64,000 nucleotides of DNA. Source: Sequoia sempervirens. Its lineage: Eukaryota; Streptophyta; Pinopsida; Cupressales; Cupressaceae. A program made the translations under genes and the position numbers. The DNA lies in assembly GCA_007258455.2 (NCBI GenBank), contig VDFB02193867.1, positions 530,072,863 through 530,136,862 on the forward strand, given 5' to 3'. Shown here piece by piece: positions 22,030 through 33,319 of the stretch (the stretch's first letter is position 1; every line of letters starts with the position of its first letter). The notes under the pieces were generated by a model that was given only the letters and a program-made list of their open reading frames with translations, had not been told where the DNA came from and did not search any database.

Positions 22030-22570
22030 GAAGTGATGTGTTTGCGACACATTACATCAATGAAAAATTTGCTAGTGCTGATAAAAAAAATTGATATGCT
22101 CTAGACGTTAATTTTTGAGTGATGATGTATACCCCCTCGAGAGATAAATCGGGAAGGTTTAGAATTTTTAGGATTGTTGAAAATTTTGAAAAATTTTAAG
22201 ATTTTATGATGATTTCCAAATTTTATGATGTTGAAACGATTTATCTCCCGATAAATAATACTAATCCTCCCATTTGATTAATTGATTAATTGATTCCTTT
22301 TTGAAAAATGAAATAAATCCCACTTAATTACCCCTTAAAAAGGTAAAAAGGTGAAAAAGAATCTCATTTGATTTCATTTGCATTTGGAGTTTGAGTTGAT
22401 TGAGAAATTGGAGCAAAATGGTGATCCCATACCAAACCCACCAATTCAAGTGAGTTTGACGACACAATCGCCTGACTATGTATGGACCTCTTGTACGTAC
22501 CCTGAGAAACCTCATGTTGAAATTTGAATTATATTTTTCTCGCATTTTTCGTGTTTTAAAATTCTACCTT
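22030..22570 (-). other. Element B 3' untranslated stretch
   Basis: No gene is seen. An inverted repeat agataaatcg (22,142) / cgatttatct (22,238) could form a stem with a roughly 90-base loop. Otherwise plain AT-rich sequence. Confidence 0.45.
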
Positions 22571-22574
22571 TATG

Positions 22575-22975
22575 GTCTAGCGCATAGGAAGCCCGCTTTA
22601 GCACATAAAGTTGATGTTTTAGTGCATAAAGTATTTTAGCACATTTGGTTTATGATTCAGCACATTGATCAAATGTTGTAGTGCATATAACTTTTTAGCA
22701 CATTTAGAGCATGAAATGGTGCATATGATGCATTTTTTTGGTGCATTAGGTAGTTTAGCATATTTTGATCACATAATATTGCATTGATTGATTTGTTTAG
22801 CACATTGAGCAATTTAGTGCATATATATGTTATGAAATAGTGCATTTGTTGACTGTATTGGTGCATAGAGTTCTAGCACATTTGTGCCCTATTGTGGTGC
22901 ATTGATGGATTTTGATGGTGCATTCATGATTTCAGCACATAAAAGCACTATTTTAGTGCATTCACACCATATTAG
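22575..22975 (+). repeat. Degenerate minisatellite with tttag(t/c)(g/a)ca(t/c) core
   Basis: About fifteen copies of a core such as ttttagtgcata or tttagcacatt at 20-30-bp spacing on the plus strand. It is the mirror image of the atgcactaaaata arrays at 35,075-35,790 and 36,840-37,115 in the same element. Confidence 0.75.
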
Positions 22976-23224
22976 GATTTTTTTTATTGTTCTCCTTGTT
23001 TTTAATGTTTGATGATCATGTCAACCATAGTTTTGATGATGTTTGATGATGTTTGATGATTGATCTCATGATACATGATAATCAATGATAGGATAGATGA
23101 TGATTGATCTCATGATAGATGAGGGTCAATGATAGATGCTTGATGAGATTTGATCAAAATCTTGATAAGTTGATTAGATTGATTGATAGGTTGCTTGATA
23201 AAATGTTTATTTACAATATGTTAT

Positions 23225-25100
23225 GATCATAGGAGGATTTTAGAGTTCTTCAGTTTGAGGAACACTTCCCAAAGAACTGGGACATGATTCCACAGCTAGT
23301 GCAGGCTGATTTGGATTTGATTGGGTGATGTGGTTTGACTTCTCTAATGGATATGCCCTAGTATAGGATTATCAAGGAACTTTTGACTGCTTTAGCTGAG
23401 AGATGGCATAGTGACCACAACAAATTCCATTTGGCTACTAGTAAGATGATAGTTACGCCAGAGGATGTATATCATATCTTAGGGATTCTTGTTGTTTGTG
23501 AGTTAATTGTTTATGATCACACAAAGTAGGGAGGTACTTATGCACTGAGGAGGATTTTCATGATGACAAGATTAGTGGGTATGAGATCCCATGGCAAGAG
23601 TTGGTTGCTTCATATCATCCATTACCTTGTGTTCTAGTTAGGTTCATTGGAGGATTTCTATGTCTCAACCGTAGGTCAAAGGGACTCTCAGGTGGCTAGG
23701 GTCAGACACTGGAGAGCATGATTACATAGGGGAGTAGATATGCATGGGGATCTTGCATGTTCGCACACTTATATCATGATTTATATTAGGTAGTGTACCT
23801 TGGAGCAGCTAGTCTATTAGCTGGGGTGATGCTGCTATAGATTTGGGCATGGGAGCACATAGTTGTCACTCGGCCTATGGTAGATAGGAATCGTCTAGTT
23901 GGAAAACCATGTGTTTATGGATATACAGGTCCTATTGTCTAACCTAAGCTGGGAAAATTGGAGTACTAGTGATGAGTTCTTGATGATCTGGAGACTCTGA
24001 CATGGCAACAATATTTAGACTATGAGCAGTGGCTAAAGGATGACATTGAGATGCCATATGTTTTCACTTACAGGTATTTGATTGGGTAGACACCATTTGT
24101 CCTCAAGATATTTATGCTTATGAGAGTGCTTTTCCAGTATGGAAAAGCTTAGGTGATCCCTAGGGATCTGTTTTATATGCTTAGAGACGATAGGACATTC
24201 CAGAGTGGGGACCTGCATTATCCTATCATGCAGCTTATTAGGAGTATTTTGGGTTACAACCATAGATATGGGATTACCATCCAGAGATTGCAGATGCCTT
24301 GATGACTGATGATTATGTGCACTATTTCTTTACACATCCTTTCCTGAGGATATCTAGTCTAGATAAGCTAGTACCAGTATTGGATGATGATGAGAGGGCA
24401 CCACCACATGCACTGAGACAAAGGAGAGATGGGGGAGATGGTGATGAGGATGAGGGAGATGGTGGCAATGGAGGATATGATGGTAGAGATGGAGGAGATG
24501 GGGGAGATGGAGGTGATGGAAGAGATGCAAGTGGAGGTGGACTGATATTGGATGTCAGAGTGGCTCGGAGGAGGAGATCTATGGTACCCTCTAGATAGAA
24601 GTAGATAGGGCCCTCACAGATTTAGATTCATGTTCCCTCTCATTAGTAGTAGGCACAAATAGTCACCTTATAGGCATAGGTGTAGAGCTTACAGGGACAG
24701 CTGGCACAGGCATAGGCACAAGCACAAATCGCCTCTCTGGCAGCAAAGAGAGATGAGGCCAGACAGAGATGCAAGCATATGGGAGACTTGGCAGAGAGAT
24801 TATAGAGAGTTTCTAAGGGGACCACCATAGTGGATATGCTTAGAGAGGTACAACAGTCAGCCAGAGAGGCGGAGTACTATAGGCTATGGTATTATGAGGT
24901 AGTTCCTCCATAGCGGCATGCCCCAAGTTATGCACATTCGGTTAGTGCCAGATCAAGTTGGAGTCAATGTGGACCATGAGCAAGGGTGTGACTATGCCAC
25001 CTCCCAAATATCCATTAGGCAGGGATCTAGGTGCAGGTTCATCTAGTGGTGTAGCAGGAAGCTCAGTTAGGTCGATAGTGTCTGGGGGGAGTAGCACATA
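23225..25100 (+). pseudogene. Plant mobile domain (PMD) protein remnant, antisense within element B
   Basis: PMD proteins are plant nuclear proteins, also carried by transposons. The plus strand, opposite to pol, encodes FEEHFPKNWD at ~23,257 and KELLTALAERWHSDHNKFHLA followed by TSKMIVTPEDVYHILGILV at ~23,370-23,490. This is the PMD core of tryptophan, H-x-F-H and T-(P/L)-EDV-x-x-ILG. More scattered pieces follow (GGTYALRRIF, ARVRHWRA). 24,299-24,598 is open and encodes a G/D-rich repeat tail, followed by an A/Q/R-rich, coiled-coil-like part to about 25,080. Many stops show it is dead. Extra antisense ORFs 3' of pol are known in the Tat lineage. Confidence 0.7.
24410..24545 (+). repeat. ggagatgg(t/a)g-type minisatellite encoding Gly/Asp repeats
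   Basis: Nine-base units such as ggagatggg, ggagatgga and ggtgatgga repeat in frame inside the tail of the PMD remnant and give a GDGGDGG-type peptide. The length of such tails usually varies between copies. Confidence 0.7.
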
Positions 25101-26560
25101 GTTCTTGTGTTCAAATTTGATGTATTGGCACTTGATGATGTATTTACTTGTTTAGTTGGGGACTTTGTGATATTCTACCACATATTGATGATGTATCTCT
25201 CCATGTTTTATGATATCATTGTACACTTGACATTTATTTTGAGATTATATGAGATGCAACAGATACTTATTGATCTATATGTTATCTATATGCTTGTATA
25301 ATGAATGCTTATGATGGATGCATTTAATTTTTGTTATATATGCTATGTGATGTTTTTATATGATTATGCCATGGTTGTGTGCATGGATGGAATGATAAAA
25401 CGATGATGCATGGATTATGATGCTATATGCTTTATATATGATACTTTATGCTATATGGGATGAATTTGATTATGTAAATGTGATGTACTTTATTTTTGTA
25501 TTCTGTATTTTTCTAATGCAAATATATGATGTAATACATGGATGAATGATTCATGTTAATTCTTTCTAATGTATGTATGATATGATAATGCTTATGCAAC
25601 TATATGTGAATGATCTTGTTTTTGTTTATGTCAAATGTACTCAATCTTTTAATGAGAGAGATAAAATCATTTTGAAATTTTTCAGCCTTGGAAAAAAATC
25701 TAAAATGTAGATACAAAACTAATATGGGTGCAATCTATCTTAACCATGCAAAACTAAATGTGCAATGTTTTCATTGTGTCAACCGATTTGTTATGCTTGG
25801 TATCATCATTGATCTTTAATATGTTGAAAGTTAGTACAAACATTGATGGTATAATTAGACCATGATGACATGAGTACAACTTCCATTGATTTTTTGATAT
25901 TGCAAGGTAACACAAGCATCTAGGCATAATTGAACCGAGATGACCTAGGGAGTATTTCTTGCGTAAAATAGACAAGAGTTTATCCCTTTCCTATGAAAAT
26001 TTAGAATGTCATCAATGATACTTTGTAGAGCATGTCCCATGACAATTTACATAGTAATAATGATCAACTCACAAACAATAGACAAAGAAAAATCATATTT
26101 CATCCTAGCTCCTCTAGTCCATGACATCCTTGAGTTGCTCCAGAGAAATGATAACAAAAATCAAGATACAACAGTTGAACATTCATGCTAAAGTGATTAA
26201 ACCATGATTTAGAAGAGTATCATCCAGTTAGATTTTGGTTGTTTTTTATTGATTATGCTATTGATTTGGATGGTGGTTTTTTCGAAAGATTGTGATGGAT
26301 GTTCAATGTTGAAATTTGTATTGTGATTGTTGTATTTGTGACATTGTATGACTATTGTTTGTCTATTGTTTTAAGCTCAAAGAAAGTTTCCCCTAGTGAG
26401 TTTAGGATTTTTTCCCCCAGTGAGAAACCAACCATTTATTGCGACTATGCACAATGATAACCAAGCCAAGATGAGATATGACCGTGACGCCCAGATATGT
26501 ACATGAGGTTTTTTTGATGATCAAGCATAGTGATGGAAAAAAATAGATGACCGACATACA
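25101..26560. other. Element B 3' region without recognised genes
   Basis: AT-rich sequence with many tatgatg-type words and no supported ORF on either strand. The plus open frame 25,107-25,301 is hydrophobic but unlike any family I know. Confidence 0.5.
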
Positions 26561-26564
26561 TGAA

Positions 26565-26875
26565 AATAGATGGAAGAAGCTAATATATCACAAATAGCAC
26601 CTATTTCCAGGTTTTCACTACTTGCTTTTATTGCACTTTTTCTAATTTTATGATTTTTTGTTATCACCAAAACACCTATTTGCCAGGTTTTCATCAAGGT
26701 AACATTTTTTTATTTCTCACTTTTTTTGTATTTTTCCTTTTTTTCTTGTTTTGGATTTTTTACTTTTTTTCTTTTTTTTATATTTTTCATCTTTTTTAAG
26801 TTTTTTTGTATTTTACAACTTTTTTACTTTTTTTGCATTTTTCAGTTTTTTTGACTATGCATTGGATGAGTTATG
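26565..26875 (-). repeat. T-rich (sense A-rich) tract plus gatgaaaacctgg motif
   Basis: 26,705-26,870 is nearly pure T with scattered c, a and g on the plus strand, so A-rich in the element's sense. Just downstream in sense, at 26,700-26,672, is gatgaaaacctggcaaataggtgt. Element C shows the same arrangement, an A-rich stretch (62,385-62,450) followed by the same motif (62,494-62,518). Confidence 0.6.
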
Positions 26876-26879
26876 TGTA

Positions 26880-27960
26880 AAAACTCTTGAGATGAAGTTT
26901 TTTGATATGTTCTTAAAACAAGTCCCCTTCAGGTGTAGATAATTGATATGCTCTAGATCCATAGACTAATACAATGATAAAAGGACCTAGCCAATTAGGT
27001 TCAAATTTTCCCTTATTTTCCTAATCCTATTGATTACGAGGATTCTCTTTTAGGACCAAGTCACCAACCTAAAATGTTCTTGGTTTGACCTTGTGATTGT
27101 AGCTCCTTGACATTATTTTGTGATAGGATTTCAGATGATCAACATCATGTTGATGGCGTTCATCTAGCAATTCCAATTCTTGTAGTTTGGATACCCAATA
27201 ATCTTCCTCTAAAATGATTCCTTTCAAGGACACCTGAAGTGAAGGTAACTCAACCTTAGTAGGTAAGATGGATTCTAATCCATACAGAAGGGAATATAGT
27301 GTGGCTCTTGTAGGGATGTGGATGCTAGTGTGGTATGCCCACAAAGCAGGGTTTAGTTGAACATGCTAGTCACATCCAGCCTCGTTGACAATTTTCTTCA
27401 GGATTTTCAAAATGGTCTTATTTGAGGCTTTTGCTTGCCCATTCCCTTGAGGGTAATAAGGTGTGGAAAATCAGTGTTGGATATGGAATTTTTCACAAAG
27501 TTCTTATACATCCTAGTTTTTGAAAGTTCTACCATGATCAATGACAATGGAGCTAGATTCCATACCGACAAATAATGTAGATCAAGATGGAGGAAATTTG
27601 TTTACCAGTGATGGTGGTTAATGGGACAAATTCAACCCACTTTGTGAAATACTTTGTGGTTGTGATTATGAATTTATGTCCATTAGAGGAAGATGGATGT
27701 ATCTTACCCACAAGATCAAGTCCCCATTGACAGAAAGGCCAAGTTGATGTGAATGGTTGCAGCTCTTGCGCTGATGCATGTATGAGGTTTCCATGGAATT
27801 GACACTTCTGGCACTTCTTGACATATTGAAAAGATTATTTCTCCATGTTCGGCCAATAATATCCCAAGCATAGGAGTTTCTTAGTGAGAGTAAGACCACT
27901 TGAATGAGTACCACAAATACCTACATGAACTTCTCGTAAAGAGGTTTCAAATTTGTCACA
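26880..27960 (-). pseudogene. Element B integrase with GPF/Y-type C-terminus
   Basis: The minus strand from about 27,940 shows the H2C2 zinc region (CGTHSSG...LGYYWPNM...VKKCQKCQFH), then LDLVGKIHP with the first catalytic D and a decayed TTKYFTKWVEF block. 27,344-27,069 is open: AYHTSIHIPTRATLYSLLYG, VELPSLQVSLKG and ELELLDERHQ. Then VGDLVLKENPRNQ and KFEPNWLGPF give the GPF/Y-type module, ending near 26,880. Stops lie in the core. The enzyme would insert the element's DNA; this copy cannot. Confidence 0.85.
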
Positions 27961-28344
27961 TTCAATACATTGAAGGAGAGTACCATCAAGACCTCATCGA
28001 CAAAGTGTATCAACTATCAGGGTGTGTCAAGCTACTTGACAAATAAAGTTATGTTTTTGGTTCTGGAATATATTAGGTGGAAGGGTATTGTCTCTCAGAT
28101 AGGTATAAATCTTCCCATAGATTGAGGAATCAGTGTCAGTGAGATGGTACACGACTTGACACTCAGGATTGTCATAGGCAAGATTAAACAATTGTTCCAA
28201 CATGAATTCATAACTTCATTTTTCTGGTATTTGTAATGGAGAAGCAATGGTTGCCATGGCATCTGCAGCTTTGTTGTCTACTCTGGGAATTTGTTCAAAC
28301 TTGATCTCAACAAAGTATTTCTTGAAGTCATCTACCATTCTCTT

Positions 28345-29109
28345 TTATGGCATCAACTTATCAAAAAAAAATTCATAATCATCATTAACCTGATTGATGA
28401 CTAATAGAGAATCTCCATAAACTTGTAATTCTATGATTTTCCATTCCAATGCTACCCTAATACCAATGATTAGTGCTTTATATTCAGCCATGTTGTTAGT
28501 GCAAGGGAACATCAACCTGTAAGATTTTGGGATATTGTGTTCTTGAGGAGTAACAAATAGGATTCCTGCACCCGATCCATGTTGAGTGTAAGACCCATCA
28601 AAGTATAATATCCAACGTTGTGTTGTTAGTGTGAGGACATCGACATCTAGAAATTCAATGTGCATAGGATGGTCATATTGCCATGGTGCTTCAACTAACT
28701 GATCTGTTATTGCTTGGCCCTTGATTTCTCTTCTATCCACATACTGAATATCAAATTCACTCAAAATCATCACCCACTTTGCTAGTCTTCCTGTTAGAGT
28801 GGCTTTGTTGAGTAGATATTTCAATGGATCTATCTTGGCTATTAGTTTGATGGTATGTGTTAACATATAGTGTTCCAATTGTTGAGTAGCAAACACTACT
28901 GCTAAACATGCCTTTACAATGAATGTACAGTTAAGTTCATAGCCATTCAGTGTTCTGCTAATGTAGTAGATTGCCTTTTCTTTTCCTGTAGAGTCTGCTT
29001 GTGCTAGCAAAGCTCCCAAAGATACCTCAGTAGTTGTTATGTAAAGTAGGATTGGTTTTCCCTTTATTGGTGGTACCAAGATAGGTGGATTCATCAGATA
29101 TTGTTTCAA
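28345..29109 (-). pseudogene. Element B RNase H plus second (archaeal-type) RNase H
   Basis: This is the longest open frame of the element (254 residues). Residues ~1-120 are the usual Ty3 RNase H (LYITTTEVSLGALLAQ, KAIYYISRTLNGYE). Residues ~165-250 are a second RNase H of archaeal type (WILYFDGSYTQHGSGAG, CTNNMAEYKALIIGI, VYGDSLLVINQVN) with the D, E and D residues of its active site visible. This double arrangement defines the Tat lineage, where the second domain stands between RNase H and integrase. Upstream it joins the RT frame at about 29,190 after a frameshift. Confidence 0.9.
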
Positions 29110-29189
29110 TTGATTAAAGGAAGCTTCACATTTTTTATCCCATTAGAAAGAAACATTCTTGCATGTAACAAATGAGTAAAAGGATGACT

Positions 29190-30161
29190 TTTATCTGCCA
29201 ATTTTGTGATGAATCTTATGATGGATTGGAATCTTCCTTACAGGCAGAGATCTTAGTTGGCTAATGTTCTTAGGAGGTGGCATTTCCATGATGGCTTTGA
29301 TTTTTGTTGGATCTACTTTGATGCCTTTAGCTGAGACTATGTATCCTATGAGTTCTGTTGATGTTCCTCCAAATACACACCTCTTTGGGTTTAACCATAC
29401 ATTGAATTTTTCCAATTGAGTGAAGATTTTATCCAATATTTCTAGATGTCCTTCCCTAGTGTAGTATGATTTTGCTAACAGGTCATCCACATAGTCCTCC
29501 ATGAATGTGTGCATCATGTCATGAAATATTGTTGGCATTGCATGCTAATAGGTGGCTCCTGCTTTCTTTAATCCAAAAGGCATGACATTCCAACAAAATC
29601 TACCCCATGGGCATGTGAAATCTTTTTTTTCTTAGTCTTCTGATGCAATTTTTATTTGATTATAGCCTGAAAATTTGTCCATGAGTGATAGCATTGCATG
29701 TCCAGCTGTTAAATCCACAATGATATCTATATTAGGCAAAGGAAGGTCATCCTTCAGACAAGCCTTGTTAAGATCCCTAAAATCTATGCATATTTTGATA
29801 TTGTTGTCTAGTTTAGAAACTGGTACAATTTTTGAAATCCATTGTGCATAGTCAATTGATCAAATGAATCTTGCATCCAATAACTTTTCAGTTCAACTTT
29901 CACTAATAGGGCGATGTGTGGATGCATTTTTCTCAAAAAAAAATTTACTAGCTTAACTCCAGGTGGTAGGGATAAATGATGTATTATAAGATCTACATCT
30001 ATTCTTGGCATATCAACGTAGGGCCAGGCAAAATTGATTTGTCTTTCTTCAAATAATTTGGTGAAACTTGGCTTTTCTTCCTCTATCATTGATGTCGCTA
30101 GATGTAGGGTTTTTATTGTTTTTGTTGTATGAATGTTAATGGATTGCATAGGCTCAACCAA
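29190..30161 (-). pseudogene. Element B reverse transcriptase
   Basis: RT copies element RNA into DNA. The N-terminal part is open at 30,161-29,808 (NFAWPYVDMPRIDVDLIIHH and LRKMHPHIALLVK). The palm follows at 29,820-29,540 (KICIDFRDLNKAC, LMDKFSGYNQIKI, MPFGLKKAGATY) with two stops. 29,538-29,191 carries the catalytic YVDD (29,493-29,482) and the thumb (LNPKRCVFGG, LIGYIVSAKGI). All RT blocks are in the right order. Two or more stops and a frameshift to the RNase H frame make it inactive. Confidence 0.9.
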
Positions 30162-30229
30162 TACTAAAGATCTCTCATGATAATGCTCAAGAAGAGTGTC
30201 AAATCTCCCATCCTTTAGTGCCTCAGAGG

Positions 30230-30992
30230 GGTATGTGCAAGATCATCATGGAAAAAATAGGCCTTTAAGTAGCAAAAAAATCAGAGTTAGGCAACTTGAC
30301 GTAAAAATTTGAATAAGTTATCTATATTTTTTCAAAAATATGTAAAATAGAATCTGTAGAAAATAGAATTTAGTTTCTAAACTACTAGGTTTGTTTAAAA
30401 AAAAATAACTATTTGGTGAAAATTTGAAATTTCAATGCAATAGTACTTAAATTTTAGAGAAAAAATAAGAAGTAGGTATCTGTCTGACCACCCTAACCAC
30501 AATAAAATGATAATATTTTTTTATAAGATTTTAAATATAAGAAGAGGACTAATGTCCTGATGTGATGCATATTTTTGTAATTTTTTCCAAGTAAATAATT
30601 AATTATTATTTTTATTATAACTTTAAAAAAATATAAAACTTGTATGTAAACCACCTTAACTTGGTCAAAACTTCATGAAATTCAATTTTTTTTAATCCTA
30701 TAGTATGTGAAGCATAGAATGTGACACATGTTTTGGATTGAAAAATGTGATACCATTTGAAAGCTATAGATGTTTTTCAATCACCTATCAATCGGACTTT
30801 AGTCATAATTTGAATAGAAAATGAATAATAATTACTTATTAAATTCAAAGTAAATCATAATTTATATTGGTGGAAAGCTGAAAATATCCTTTAAAACCCT
30901 TTTCGTTTCATCAATTTTGGGTAAAAAAAAAGTCGTCAGCCACATACCCATCATATTGCCACTTTTTGGCCCATCATGATCTTGCACATACC
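30230..30992 (-). mobile_element. M1: 763-bp terminal-inverted-repeat element (MITE-like)
   Basis: The ends are ggtatgtgcaagatcat(c/g)atgg facing each other (left 30,230-30,251, right 30,971-30,992). The interior is AT-rich with no ORF. It sits in the protease-RT linker of element B. A second copy (M2, 53,156-55,512) is in opposite plus-strand orientation. Flanks ctcagagg / gagagagg share only agagg, so the target duplication, and hence the superfamily, is undecided. Confidence 0.85.
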
Positions 30993-31077
30993 GAGAGAGG
31001 TTTTCACTATTAGATATGCTCTTTCTTTTTACTTTTTCATTATTTAATATTGCCATTGCATGGTTTTCACCATTAGA

Positions 31078-31512
31078 TCAATTTTTCGTATTCTTTATTT
31101 TGCAGCTAAGAGATTTGGCACTCCCCTTGTTTGAAGCTTCGTTATGAAATTCATTTGTGGAACTTATTTTAGGATTTTCAGAACAAAGGAAGTTTACAAT
31201 GGCATCATCATTTGCAAAGATAGGGATATCAAGTAGCTCGTTTTGTTCCCAATCAATGAGTTTAGGGTGTACCAAATGTAAGGAATCATCAGATTGGTCA
31301 AGGTCAAAGGTGGTAAGTGTCATGATGGAAACATTTTCAAGGTGTTTGATAGCAATGTCAAGGTCTATAATGTTACTCTCCTCTAAATGATCTATCTTGC
31401 TCGATGTTTGATCATACTCACTAGAGTCATCAATATGTAGTGATCCAAATTCAAGTGGTCTAGACCCTGAACTCTGTCCCTCCATATGTATGGGTGCATA
31501 CCTCTTTATCAC
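31078..31512 (-). pseudogene. Element B acidic linker between protease and RT
   Basis: An open 144-residue stretch rich in D, E and S (for example SSEYDQTSSKIDHLEESNI and ENVSIMTLTTFDLDQSDD) with no known domain. It continues the polyprotein after the G-patch-like segment and is interrupted downstream by M1. Acidic spacers at this place are seen in related plant Ty3 elements. No function can be assigned. Confidence 0.55.
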
Positions 31513-31574
31513 ATCAATTTCTTTGTCTTCAAAAGATACCTCAAATAGTGAATACCATTCATATTCATTTGAGT

Positions 31575-31787
31575 CTATTTCAAAATTGGCTTGAAATTGG
31601 AGGATTCACTCACAAATCTATTGAGTGTGGTTTCTTCTTTTGTCTCTTCTTTGTACCCTAGTCTTGTCTTGTCTTTTTTATTGATTGTGATAGGTTGAAT
31701 CAGTTCCACAATACCTTCTTTTCTTTTGCCAATAGGACCTTTCCCTTCATATCCCATATTTTTATAAGATTGTAAACCCTTTACCAT
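31575..31787 (-). pseudogene. Element B G-patch-like segment
   Basis: The minus frame reads YKNMGYEGKGPIGKRKEGIVE, then LIQPITINKKDKTRLGY. The glycine spacing (MGY-x-G-x-GPIG-x4-GI) fits the G-patch, a short glycine-rich nucleic-acid-binding motif found C-terminal to protease in some retroviruses and in some Ty3 elements. Here it stands just after the protease (32,868-32,266) and before the acidic linker, the expected position. It is closed by a stop after FKPILK. Confidence 0.65.
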
Positions 31788-32265
31788 ATGGTTCTATTAG
31801 TGTGCTGGAAGTTGTTGCCTGGGCTTGTTCTTCATCTTTGTAAAGCCAATTCAGAATGTCTTTGTCTTTAGATTCATCAACTAGAGTGCCTGCTTTTACA
31901 AATTTACCATCAAAGAGCATGGTGGGTTATGAAGATTGTTGTCTAGATGTTGATGGCTGCCCATATGATTTTGGAAAAGGTAGCAGTTGTAAAAGAAATA
32001 AGGACTACTCAATGGAATACTCACCCATGCCTTTATCTTTCAACTGGATCTTTTTCTCAAAAAATTTTGACAAAGAATTTAGTTGGCTTTCATTACAGTT
32101 TGAGGAAATGGGATCACCGATGACTTTATCTTTTGACTGAATCTCCTTCTCAAGCTAATTTGACAAAGAATTAAGTTGGATTGCATTGCTCAAAGAAATG
32201 GAAGTAGGAGCTTCTCTATTGTGTGGCACAAAAATATCTTGGACTGTCTTGAGAGTATTGCAATA

Positions 32266-32868
32266 TTAAGGATTGTTGGAATCAACTGAAATGGTGATCT
32301 CTTGTCCGTTGTAGGAGAATTTCAGACATTGATGATATGCTGAGGGCACTGCTTGCTTTTCATGGATCCAAGGTTGTCCCAAGAGTATGTTGTATGTCAA
32401 ATCTTTGTCCAAAACTTGGAAAAGTAAATATTTTACAACTAGTCCCACTTGAATTGGTAATACTATTAGTCCTTAAGAGGATCTTTCTTCATCATCATAA
32501 GCTTTTATGGTGATCTTTCTTCTGGAATCTATGGAATTTTTTGAATATCCCAATGCACAGATAAGCTTTAAGGTGTAGATATTCAAACCAACTCCTCCAT
32601 CTATTAAAACATGTTTGACCTGATGTTTATGTATTAAAACCTCAATATGGAGTGGAGCATTATGGGGATGAGTAAGGGATGCATCATCATTTTTTGAGAA
32701 TGATAAACAATGGGGTACAATCAAACGTCCCACCATGGCTTGGAATTGACAAACTTCCAAATCAGTTGGTACAGTGGTGTCCACCAAAGCTATTTTCAAA
32801 ATTTCTTTATGGGCTAGTGAAATTTTGAGAAGTTCCAATATGGATATCTGTGTTGGGATCTTTTGCAA
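32266..32868 (-). pseudogene. Element B aspartic protease
   Basis: 32,868-32,473 reads PLHIEVLIHKHQVKHVLIDG and GVGLNIYTLKLICALG, so the active-site triplet is DGG. A stop or frame change separates it from 32,448-32,266, with DLTYNILLGQPWIHEKQAVP and the C-terminal strand. The upstream residues (TDLEVCQFQAMV) belong to the spacer after Gag. DGG replaces the classical DTG/DSG triplet; this variant appears regularly in plant Ty3 elements, so it is not proof of inactivity, but the stop is. Confidence 0.8.
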
Positions 32869-33319
32869 TTGGTCTATGATATTGTATTGCTTTGAAGGGG
32901 AAACAAGTGTTTTTGATGTACTTCATTTCAATACAAACTTGGACTACACTCTTGTGGTCATGTTTACTAGCAAGTTGTCTTGTTTATTGTTGATTCTAAT
33001 GACATTGATTTGATTATCAGTTGCAACAATGTCATGTTTGTGCTCAATTGTGATGTCATTAATTTGATTATCAGATGCGACAATTTCTTGTTTGTCATTG
33101 ATTTCCATGTCATTAGTTTGATCATCAACTGTCGAAATATGAAGGATGGTAGAATCATAGACATAGTTCACATTTTTCCCTTTGTTTTTTAAAGAGGATT
33201 CCCCTTTTTCATAGTTAGGTAAATGGTTTTTGAATGCTCCATGATCAACATTTGTTTGAGGTCCTTCTATGGATATTTCACGTCTATCTATCAAGTCTTG
33301 CACCAAATTTTTTAGCTAC

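Noticed and set aside
25107..25301. Hydrophobic 64-residue open frame that could suggest a small membrane protein
   Set aside because: It stands at the tail of a pseudogene region, has no similarity to anything I know, and AT-rich sequence readily gives such frames.
26751..26942. Phe-rich open frame that resembles a membrane protein
   Set aside because: It is the T-rich tract of element B read as TTT codons.
30230..30992. M1 as a Mutator-like or hAT-like element
   Set aside because: The terminal repeat is clear, but neither a 9-bp nor an 8-bp target duplication is convincing at either copy, so no superfamily is assigned.
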